From Amoebidium appalachense (lineage: Eukaryota > Ichthyosporea): DNA of 64,000 bases. Of this stretch, positions 55,141 through 64,000 are shown one piece after another (within the stretch, counting starts at the first letter, position 1; every line of letters begins with the position of its first letter). The notes below the pieces were generated by a model that was not told the origin of the DNA, did no database searches, and saw nothing but the letters and a program-made list of their open reading frames with translations. A program made the translations under genes and the position numbers. Location: the NCBI GenBank assembly GCA_963693365.1, contig CAVNZM010000003.1, positions 4,588,001-4,652,000 on the forward strand. The letters are read 5' to 3'.

Positions 55141-55659
55141 CACTCACACACACACACGTACACACACACACTCCGTCTACCTCATATGCATTTCCAATCT
55201 GTGCCTTCTTCTTTTTTTGCATGCTAGGTGTTGCTGATGTTGCATGTTTGCTTATGCCTACCATATTGCGTCCTGGGTCCTGCACCGTGTTGCTCATCGT
55301 GTAGCTGTACTTTGTACCCTGTTTTGTCCCCCCCACCCACCCACCCACCACCTCGGGCACTGTGGATGACTTGAACCCCACCCTAAGGATGGGCTCTTCC
55401 TATTATGCATACTCTTTATGAATGGTTTGCACTCTGCATTGTGTTGCCCGTTATGGATTATGGATACGTTCATTTTCTATACTGCATTCTAATCCCCCCC
55501 CCCTTCCCACCCACCCACCCACCACCTCGGGCACTGTGGATGACTTGAACCCCACCCTAAGGATGGGCTCTTCTTATTATGCATACTCTTTATGAATGGT
55601 TTGTACTCTGCATTGTGTTGCCCGTTATAGATACGTTCATTTTCTATACCGCATTCTAA

Positions 55660-55734
<75 letters not shown>

Positions 55735-55936
55735 AGAGGCCAAGGAATTCAAGAAAGCCTTCGATGATGCAAGGGAAGCAAACCGGAAATTCCAGGGGAC
55801 GTCGGCTCCGCCGACACCGTCAAAGAAGGAGGAAGAGAAGGCGGAAAAGGAAGAGAAGGAGAAGAAACAGAAGGAGGAGGAGGAGGAAATTACCGAAAAA
55901 CTGGAGAAACTGGAGGTGAAGGGGGAGGAAAAGTGA
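51653..55936 (+). CDS. RANBP1: Ran-binding protein 1
   Basis: Co-activates RanGAP1 and releases exported cargo from RanGTP in the cytoplasm. Exons: 51653-51706, 52317-52420, 53358-53509, 54163-54291 and 55737-55936; phases 0, 2, 1, 1; 212 residues (human 201). The RanBD is complete: [20 protein letters not shown], then [44 protein letters not shown], the acidic [17 protein letters not shown]. The C-terminus holds a Lys/Glu-rich coil and EKLEKLEVK, equivalent to the nuclear export signal EKLEALSV of vertebrate RanBP1, followed by GEEK and the stop. Two splice sites are unusual: exon 3 follows a minisatellite directly (GTGTAG acceptor) and exon 5 follows (CA)n then CGTAG. Confidence 0.95.
52801..53357 (+). 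repeat. Minisatellite of about 160-bp units in RanBP1 intron 2
   Basis: Unit starts occur near 52801, 52961, 53166 and 53327, each with a TGTTTCTCATCACC-type block, then GATCTGGG, ATTATCG, TGCCTGCGCAAGTTATCCCC and GGTTCTGTATG. Within the second unit a piece of about 60 bp (ATTTTCATGATGCCTGCGCA) is repeated. The array runs up to the exon 3 acceptor. Confidence 0.9.
53519..53591 (+). repeat. (CT)n microsatellite after the RanBP1 exon 3 donor
   Basis: About 70 bp of CT dinucleotides starting nine bases after the donor GTATGTG. Confidence 0.9.
55190..55662 (+). repeat. Dispersed intronic repeat, three copies in RanBP1 intron 4
   Basis: 55190-55328 (subtype with GCTGATGTTGCATG and a GTACTTTGTACCCTG end), 55351-55494 and 55525-55662. 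The last two are 174 bp apart and nearly identical: CTCGGGCACTGTGGATGACT, GATGGGCTCTTCCTATTATG or its CTT variant, GCATACTCTTTATGAATGG, then poly(C). All sense. Confidence 0.9.
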
Positions 55937-56100
55937 AGGAAATCGGTATTTTTGAACTGGATTCTTTGTTTGGAAGTTGTGTGTTGTTTTCAGGCAACAT
56001 ACATATTCTTGAGGAGAAATTGGAGTGATTGAAGGTGGGAGGGAAGGAAAAGTGAAGGAAGTGGTAGTTCCACCGGCGGTTTGGAAGTTTTGTGTATTTT
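55895..56100 (+). repeat. Degenerate duplicate of the RanBP1 C-terminal coding end and 3' UTR
   Basis: GAGAAACTGGAGGTGAAGG (coding, about 55903) recurs near 56017 as GAGAAATTGGAGTGATTGAAG. GGAAAAGTGAAGGAAATCGG around the stop recurs as GGAAAAGTGAAGGAAGTGG, and GTTTGGAAGTTGTGTG as GTTTGGAAGTTTTGTG. Offset about 110-118 bp. Confidence 0.8.
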
Positions 56101-56380
56101 TGCACGGAATGTCGACTCGGTGTTTAGAAATTTGCGAAATATTCAGTATTGCACATGTGCGGCGGCGATTCTAGCCGGACGTTTTTGTGTTATGTTGCAG
56201 ATTTTCGTGAATATAGTCTGAAAGAATGAAAAGAACAATGCACATACTGTACTTGTGTGGTTATAATATCCATATATCTATCTAGGTGAGGCGTGAACAG
56301 TGTCTTGGGGGAAAATTCCTGCCTGTGGTGATTTTTTTTTTTTTTTAGGAAATCTTGCCTTCACTAGGTGTGGGCGCCAA

Positions 56381-56422
<42 letters not shown>

Positions 56423-57364
56423 TTCCTTCTAGGCTACACTCATGCTAATCACTTATCTGCAGCACTTTTTTTTTCCGTGTTTTTGCCCGCGTATAAGCCT
56501 GGGCCCGTTCCAAAATATTGGATTGCACGCTCTTGTATGTGCATTTGTTCGAATTTCATTTATGTATCGTCCAACTTCTATTTGTTTTCTGTGGTGGCCC
56601 GCTTCGTGATTTACACAGTTACACAGTAGATTTTCACATGTATCTAATAACCCCCTTTTTTTTTTACTCCGTCGTGGATCGACAGACAAAAATACAAAGA
56701 TATTATACCGTTTATTTACACTTTGCACACTCTAAACATGCAAATTAGCTCATCCATTAATGCCCCATCCCTGCGCCAATCCCTTTGAACCGGTGGTGCA
56801 AATCATCGATAATCGTCCCTTCTTCCCGCCCTAGTCCTCCTATCCCTTTCCCCTTCATATCCAGGGTCTATCCGGAGCACACACGTACACGCACATGCGC
56901 TCCATGTTCATGAGCTCCCTTGACAATGTACACCTGCGGGCAGATGTATGAACTCTCTCCCTCCGCACCTTGTCATACCGGGCATATGACATTGTATGCA
57001 AAGTATGCGGGTGTGTTGCACATGATACGTGGGTGTCTGCATGTGCATGTGTTGTCTTTTTTTTTTGTTTGTTTGTTTGTTTGTTTGTTTGTTTGTTTGT
57101 TTGTTTGGGGGGGAAGGGGGGGGCACATTGCCCGTAATCGATGTCACATGGGGCAATATAATCGGCATATCCAAGTCTTTGAGATACACAGGATTTTCGA
57201 AGACCCGTCTACTGTAAGAGTGGCAGGAGCCAAATTCAAACCCCCATTTTCAACTGGTTGTAATTTGCAACACTCGTGCAAATTAACTAAGATATAAGAA
57301 TCGTTGATTGTGTGTGCGTGTGTGTGTGTGTGTGTGTGCGCGCGCGCGTATGTGTGTGTTTGGG

Positions 57365-57401
<37 letters not shown>

Positions 57402-58035
57402 TAAATAGGAAGCGTGCGCATTTGTTGTGAGCGGTGCGATGGAGTTGAGGGAGTAATAGTTCAGATACGCAAAGCCTGCTGATAATCGAAACGGCTTAAA
57501 ACTGAACGTACCAAATCTTAAACTATAATTTCTTTATTCATTCAGAGCAAGTATTTGCCCTTCAACACATATAATTTGTAAGCCATGTCACAGACATGCA
57601 TATGTATGGGCAGAACACTATACTATCTTACTATTGTCATTGTCGCCAATCAGTGACACCAATACACCGTATTTAAAAGCAAGTGTAAAAATTAACCAAC
57701 GAATCAATGATATCTATCGGATAAAAAGCGCATCATTAAATTCAGCGATGCCAAAGCGGTTCACCATCGTGTATATCAGTGGGCCAGGAGCCATGAACCA
57801 GCCCCGTTCGAAACCTTTAACATCAAAGAAATAAAAACTTTAAAAGCAGATAGGTTTATAATCAAATCATCAGACCCGAGGAGCATCGCATCACCTGCTA
57901 TGGTGCACGGATGAATCAATGGGTCAAGGGTCACACGACATATGTAACCAATACAATAAGATTCAATAAAACGAACTAAGCCCAAGCACCAACCAGAAAT
58001 CATCATTAAAACCACCAACCAACTAATCCTCGTCG
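55937..58035. other. Convergent intergenic region between RanBP1 and the surface protein gene
   Basis: Both genes end here. Contains T tracts at 56332-56346 and 56384-56420, (GTTT)n at 57066-57107, a (GT)n/(GC)n/poly(G) block at 57307-57400 and AT-rich unique sequence 57430-58030. No coding exon is supported. Confidence 0.5.
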
Positions 58036-58485
58036 TTAAAACCGTTTGCCCTTCTGAGCTCCCTCCTTGTAGCCATATACTGCGGCATGAAGTGGGGCAG
58101 GGGTTGTGTGATCTTGTACATGAAGTAGGGGGGATTCCAGCCAAATGACGTCATTTGTCGGGTCATAGTACAACTCCTCCACCTCGGTGATATAGACGTA
58201 TTGCATGTCGCCGGTCTGTGTGTGTGCGTGGGGTGAGTGAGTGTTCCTTGAATAAAAAAAATTCTGTTTGTTATCTTTTTGCATTTGCTAGCAATATTTT
58301 TCTATTGCATGTCGCCGGTCTGTGTGTGGGTGTGGGTTGATGAGTGTGTGTTTCTTTAATTAAAATTCTGTGTTTGTTATCTTCTTGTATGGCAAATCTG
58401 GGTTTTTCTGTTCGAGCACCTATTTCTTTGTTTCCTTTCTTTTCGTGCACACTGCGCGCACATATGCGCAATTCGGGAATCCTAT

Positions 58486-58516
<31 letters not shown>

Positions 58517-58615
58517 CATCCAAGAAGGTGCAGAAGTTCATGCATATGTGCCTCTTTCCCCCTCCCATATCATCCGATAGGGCTACTGATTTTTGCCTCT
58601 CGGGGAGGAGGAGGA

Positions 58616-58661
<46 letters not shown>

Positions 58662-59567
58662 GAAGGGGGAGAGGGCGGCGGATATTATACCTTATCAACC
58701 AAATATCCGACAACTGAAATTGTGGTGCAGTGGGGTCTGATGGGGCACAGCTGCTCATTTTCGCTGGCCTCAAAGTGCCTCATGTCCCGGAAATCGCCAA
58801 AAGCCCCGGTGTCGGTAAATCTTTCAAGGCCCTCTGGAATTTCGGATATATTAGCCATGGGGCAAGGGTCTAAAGCTGATAGTGTGTGTATGTGTGTGTG
58901 TGTGTGTGTGTGCTAAAAGGGAGAGATGTACGGAGAGAGGGAGAGAGAGAGAGAGAAGAGAGGGGTGAGGGGGGGGGGGGGGAGAGGAGAGAGAGAGAAT
59001 GTGTGTGTGTGTGCGTGTGTGTATGTGTACGTGTGTGTGTATGTTTGTATGTGTGTTTGTGCACGTGTTTGTGTATGAGTGACAAGGTGTGTGTCTCGCT
59101 GTGCATGTGCGTGCACATGTGTTTGCACTTATGTGTAGGGGTGTGTAGGTGTGGGTGTGGGTGTGTGCGTGCGTATAGGCCGGGGGGGGGGGGGGGGGGG
59201 GGGGAGGGGGGGGGGATTAAAACACACCAGCACTCTCGTGGATGGGTGTGGGGGGATCCTTGCTGATGGGGACAGCAACAGCTTCCATTGGAGGTGGGGG
59301 TGGCAGGGGCTGATTTGATTGGCTGTTGCTATCGCTAAAACTGTCAACAGCTACGATAGGCGAGCCAGGCGATTGGTTGAAAGCAACGGTTGACGTGGTG
59401 ACGGCGTGATTTGATTGGTCGTTCTTTTTGGCGGCAAATTTGTATTTCTGTTGCTGCCAGAATTCGCGCTCTGCGTCGAGTACGCGCGAGATGTAGCGGT
59501 TCTGGACTTTGCCCCTCCTAACTAGAACCTGTTTTTGTTGTGTTGTGGTGTGTGTGTGTGTATGTGT

Positions 59568-59632
<65 letters not shown>

Positions 59633-59663
59633 TGTATGTGTGTGTGTGTGTGTGTGTATGTGT

Positions 59664-59738
<75 letters not shown>

Positions 59739-60473
59739 GGTGTGTGTGTGTGGGTGGGGAGGGGGGGAGGACGGGGAGGGGGGGGGGGAGGGGGGGAAAG
59801 GTAAAAGGGAATTTGCAGATATTGTGAGTGGGGTGAACATAGATCGTTATTGGTATGGTTGGTATGTCATGTTTGTGGTGTTGATGACGGCAGGAAAAGA
59901 AGAAGGGGGGGGGAGGGGGAAAAGGGGGAGGGGGGGAGGGGGGGGGGGGGGGGGGGGGGGGATAGGGGAGGAGAGAGGGAAGGGTGGGGGAGACAGAGAG
60001 AGAGATGGGGGAAAAAAAGAAGTCTAAGCAAAGTATGGGATGTGTCTTTCTGAACGGGGGCTAGGGGGAAGAAGGGAGGGGTGAGAGTGGGGGAGAGGGG
60101 AGGGGGCCGAGGGGATAGGGGGAAGGGGGGAGGAAGGGGGGAGGGGAAGGGAAAGGGGGCAACGTGTCATGAAGTATGAAGTGCACATAAACGGACAACA
60201 CAACGCAGGGTGCAAACCATACATAAAGGATATGCACAATAAGCCCATAGGGGTTAGGGTTGCGTGGGTGGGTAAGGAGGGGGGGGGGGGGGGGGGTTTG
60301 CATACAGCAAGGATGATGAAGGCAAGGACCGCGGCGCCGATCAGACAGCCAATCACAGCACCGGCAACGGCACCACCACTGCTCCCATTGGTCGCTCCTG
60401 TGATCACGTGACACAATGGGGTTAATTGATTTGACACGGTATGTTTTATATGTATATCGGGGGGGGGGGGGGA

Positions 60474-60514
<41 letters not shown>

Positions 60515-60665
60515 ATTCTTGGATAAAACCAATTTGAGTAGGGTGTTTTTGGTTGAGAGAGGGAAGGTAATGAAATGGGGTTTTCTGCTTTAGTTATTCT
60601 TTTTCAATTTTTTTTGGGTTGAATAGGAGGCGGGGAGGGGGAGGGTGGGGGGTGGGGGGTGGGGT

Positions 60666-60701
<36 letters not shown>

Positions 60702-62071
60702 GGGGGGAGGGTGGGATGGGCACAAGCACGCGCACCCACACACACACACACACACACATACACATACACCTACACACAACACAGGAAGAAAAACGAATCT
60801 GGACAACCAGCGTTCCCTATACTTGTGCTTGCCTTTCTAACCGCCAGTGTCTGTATGTCTGTGTATGTTATTGATGTGTGTACCTGCCCTTAAAAATCAA
60901 TGTAACTATGGGTGTGACGGTGCCAAAGGAAAGAGAGGAAGAAATATATATGTGCAAGTTCTGACTTTTGAGAGGAAAATGTAGAGTTTTGGAGGGAGGA
61001 CACAAGAGTGTTTAAAGAGTGGGAGAGGAGGAGGGAGGGGGGAGGGGGGAGGGGAGGGGGGGGAGAAAGAGAGAGAAAGAGAGAGAAAGAGAGAGGGAGA
61101 GAGAGAGAGAGAGAGAGAGAGAAGAAGCAGAGACGGGGTGGCGGAGATAGGTGGGGGTGGCGATTGTGGTTGTGGTTGTGGTGGTGGTGTGTGTGTTGGA
61201 GGGGGGGGGGGGAGGGGGGAGGGAGAGTGGGGAGGGGGGGGGAGGGGGGAGGGAGGGGGAGAGGGGGGGTGGGGGGGAGGGGGAGGGGGAGAAAGGGGGA
61301 ATGGGAGTTGCAGAGAGGAGAAAAGATTACCGGCAAAGATGAAGGTAGAAGTGGGGGTCGGAGTTTCTTGGGAGGTCGTTTCGATTGTTGTTTCGGTGGG
61401 TTGGGTGGTGGTGGTGGGAATGTCGGAGAAAGAAGAGAAATCGGAAGAGGAAAGAGTTGGAGAGAAAGAAGTTGTTGTGGTGGTGGTACGTGTGCGTGTA
61501 GCGGTGGTTGTTCTTGTGCGTGTAGTGGTGGTTTTGGTGGTGGCGGGGGCGGGGGTGAGGGACATGGAGGTAGTAGATTTACCTTCAGGTGTGGGAGAGA
61601 GAGGGGGATCCGTGTTGGTGGTGGTGGGTTCGTAGGAGGAAGAAGAGGTGGGGGTGGGAGTGTTGGTGTCGGTAGAGAAGGGGGAATTTGTGTCGGTGGT
61701 GGTGGTGGTTGTGGCGGCGGTGGTGGTGGGTTTGGGAGAGGGGGAAGAGGTGGGATTAGGGGAGGGAATGACGGTGGGGGTAGGGGATGGGTCAGGGATA
61801 GAAGTTGTGTTACCTTCGGATGTGGGGGAGGGAGTGGGGGACCCGGTAGAGGTGGTGGTGGTGGTGGTGGTGGTGGTGGTGGTGGTCGGTTGGGGGATGG
61901 GAGTGGGCGAGGGAGTGGGTGTGGGTGGAGGAGGGGGAATGTAGTGAATAGGAACGAGAAGGGTGGCGTCATAGATGGAGTCGGGGAAGGTTTGACTGCA
62001 CCGGGGGTGGCGGCGGGAATAGACGGTGACTGTGCATGACTGTGTTTCCCCCCTGTGGGTTTTTGTTGGTT

Positions 62072-62121
<50 letters not shown>

Positions 62122-62879
62122 CCCCTTCCCCTGCTGTGGCGCTTTTGTCTTCTTTGCTATATATGCTGTGAACATTCATTTGGCCATTGTCAATTCCGTT
62201 TACGCGCATGAACAAATAACTTATGGCATCTTTGCTGTTGTTACATACGTGAAAATATGTGTGTGTGTGTGTGTGTGTGTGTTTGTGTTTGTGTGTGTGT
62301 GTGTTTGTGTGTGTGTGTGCGTGTGCGTGTGTGTGTTGGGGGGGGGGGGGGGGGGGGGGGGGGGGTCTCTGCACTACCGGATAGCCGAAATGAAATTCAA
62401 AGTGAGGGCACACCAGGGGGAGTCTATATTACCGCTAAGAAAGAAAGAAAAGTGTGTGTATATGTTTGGGGGAGGGGAGGGGAGGGAGGGGGGGGGGGGG
62501 GGGGGGAGGGGGGAGGAGGGAGGGTTCAATACTCAATGGGAGTGAGCACAATTTTCACTTGTTTCATAGACCCCCCCTCCAAGGCCACTAGGATGGTGTT
62601 GGCGTCCGACCCATCGTCGAGTTGAATCTTGCAGGCAGGGGACGAGGCAACGTCCATCCTCCACGCCCAGACCTAAAGTGATTTTAAGATTTAATACTAA
62701 AGCTAAAAAAAAAATTAAAAGAATAAAAAGGTTAGATTGAGAAGCCGCGGGTGGCTTAGCCGGAGTCAATCCGGGTTTTCATAAGTAAATATACTGGCGA
62801 TGTGCGATGAAAATGCCTTCGGTGTAAGCCTCCTCCCTACCCCCTCCTTCTCTTCCCCTACCGCCTCCCCCCGGAACCC

Positions 62880-62918
<39 letters not shown>

Positions 62919-63248
62919 CCCCCCCTCCGCCTTTTCTCCCCACCTCCCCACTCCCCGACCTTCCCTATATCCCCTTCAGTCCCCCATTTCTCCCTTTTCC
63001 CCTTCACCCTCCTCCACCCGCCTCCGCCCGCCTCCCCATTTCTCCCAATTAAAAGTCGAAAAAAGCACTCACCCGATCCTCCGTGTTCTGAATGGTCAGG
63101 TATTGGGTGATGGCCAGGGAGGTGGTGGTGCCTATGTCGGCTGGGTCCGCATTCCAATACTGCCCCTGAGGTGTGATGACTGGCTCAACGGGGACTGTGT
63201 GTGTATGGGGGGGGGGGGGGGGGGGGGGGTGGGGGGGGGGGGGGGGGG

Positions 63249-63280
<32 letters not shown>

Positions 63281-63969
63281 AGACGGGAAGGGGGGAGGGG
63301 GGGGGGGGGGGGGGGGGGGGGCGGGCTGGGAGGGGAGTTTGTGTGCTGGTGTATGCGTGTGTACGTGTTTGAAAAAAAAAAAAGAGGGGGGGGGGGGGGG
63401 GGGGGGGGAAGGGAATGGGAGGGTGAAAGTGTGTATTAGCACAGATTTCCCCTTTCTTTTAGATGTTGAAGGAAAAAAGGGCTGAGTGTGCACGTGAGCA
63501 CGGTTTTTCGTGTGTATATACGGAGGTGTGTGCATGTGTGTGTGTGTATGTGCACCCGTGTACACGAGTGCCGTGGGCATTTTTTGTTCAGTGCTTTTTT
63601 ATCACAAGTTAGTTTGCGGGGGAGGAGAAGAGTGGGGGGGAGAGGGGAGGGGGTGGTGGTGGTGGTGGTGGTGGTGGTGCTAATGGTGGTGTGTGTGTAG
63701 GGGGGGGGGGGGGGGGAGGTGGGGGAGGGGGCCAGAGATTAAAATTTAATGCTAAAAATTAATGCTAAAAATTAATGCTAAATTTAATGCTAAAACATAC
63801 CTTTGTCAGCAGGTGACATGATATAACCCTCGCAGGTTTCAAAGCCCATCTCACACGACGACTGTTTTCCGAGGTTGGACCATCTTGGCCTTCCATTTAT
63901 GGAAAGTCGGAGGGTGCACGTGAATTCCGGGTCGATGGGGGTGGGGACGGTGAGTTGAAGGCCGGTGGT
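58036..63969 (-). CDS. Single-pass mucin-like surface protein with tyrosine-rich tail; 5' end outside window
   Basis: Minus-strand exons: 63801-63969 (start of exon uncertain), 63073-63194, 62559-62672, 61331-62039, 60306-60397, 59228-59528, 58691-58869 and 58036-58215; phases 1, 0, 0, 1, 0, 1, 0 are consistent; about 620 residues visible. The outer part has Cys-bearing segments ([63 protein letters not shown]), then about 190 residues of Thr/Ser/Pro typical of O-glycosylated stalks. A transmembrane helix ([19 protein letters not shown]) is followed by a stop-transfer RRGK. The tail of about 210 residues is Pro-rich ([11 protein letters not shown]) and holds Tyr motifs ([26 protein letters not shown]). 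A receptor or adhesion role is inferred; no named family is recognised. Confidence 0.7.
58201..58380 (-). repeat. Duplicated last-exon acceptor of the surface protein gene
   Basis: The stretch 58203-58283 and the stretch from about 58309 share TTGCATGTCGCCGGTCTGTG, a GGGTGAGTGAGTG or GGGTTGATGAGTG block, and AATTCTGTTTGTTATCTT. On the minus strand each copy is a CACAGACCGGCGACATGCAA splice acceptor. The upstream copy runs into TAG after five codons. Confidence 0.85.
59548..59752 (+). repeat. (GT)n microsatellite, about 200 bp
   Basis: GT dinucleotides with GTAT interruptions. On the sense strand of the surface protein gene this is (CA)n ending ACAACAAAAACAG at the acceptor of the exon at 59528. 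Confidence 0.9.
60165..60260 (-). repeat. Dispersed intronic repeat, copy in the surface protein gene
   Basis: On the minus strand: TATGGGCTTATTGTGCATAT, CCTTTATGTATGGTTTGCAC, TGCGTTGTGTTGTCCG, GCACTTCATACTTCATGAC, then C-rich. Sense orientation. Confidence 0.85.
61640..61900 (-). repeat. Coding (ACC)n Thr repeats of the surface protein stalk
   Basis: GGT repeats on the plus strand (61697-61710, 61851-61886) encode poly-Thr in the stalk exon. The frame stays open through all of them, which supports the exon being coding. Confidence 0.8.
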
Positions 63970-64000
63970 CTTAGATTCACCCGTGTGTGTGTGTGTGTGT

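Noticed and set aside
60250-60275. GGGTTAGGGTTGCG, telomere-like
   Set aside because: Only about two units, inside a gene intron; too short for an interstitial telomere.

Overview
The window is nuclear DNA from a eukaryote with intron-rich genes and extreme simple-sequence content: (GT)n/(CA)n, poly(G)/poly(C), (CT)n/(GA)n. Two genes point to Holozoa. One encodes a Myc-type bHLH-zipper protein. The other is a P-element-like transposon carrying a THAP zinc finger. A protein resembling the fungal/protist kinetochore subunit Duo1 and compact housekeeping genes with long repeat-filled introns make a unicellular animal relative (for example an ichthyosporean) the best guess. Choanoflagellates or an early animal are not excluded. 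All gene models were assembled by hand from GT-AG sites, reading-phase continuity and remembered family alignments.

Layout: a partial minus-strand gene of unknown function (277-2518) is divergent from a tail-anchored OEP61/TPR7-like TPR co-chaperone (3303-7599, +). Then come a repeat-rich stretch with a TATA/CCAAT promoter near 9.1 kb, a Duo1-like gene (10256-12875, -), a nine-exon type II phosphatidylinositol 4-kinase (15044-23194, +) and a multi-exon Golgi-type glycosyltransferase with a DxD motif (25383-32606, +). A (GA)n/(CA)n desert follows (33.0-35.7 kb). The P-like transposon spans 36138-39904, with perfect 34-bp terminal inverted repeats and a 7-bp target duplication. After it lie a Myc gene (42896-44030, +), a mitochondrially targeted YbjQ/DUF74 gene (46138-50985, -) divergent from RanBP1 (51653-55936, +), and a single-pass mucin-like surface protein whose 5' end lies beyond the window (58036->64000, -).

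The genes form no operon or pathway; they are ordinary, separately promoted eukaryotic genes. The shared feature is their introns. A dispersed repeat family ending in poly(C) occurs about 20 times, in introns of six genes, always on the sense strand of the host gene on both chromosome strands. Several introns are also polarised, with a G/GT-rich 5' half and a C/CA-rich 3' half, so the transcript could fold end to end and bring the splice sites together. These two patterns are the most novel signals in the window.

Three genes (PI4K2, Myc, YbjQ) each need one base dropped at a C run to stay in frame. This is either a systematic base-calling error or real +1 frameshifting.
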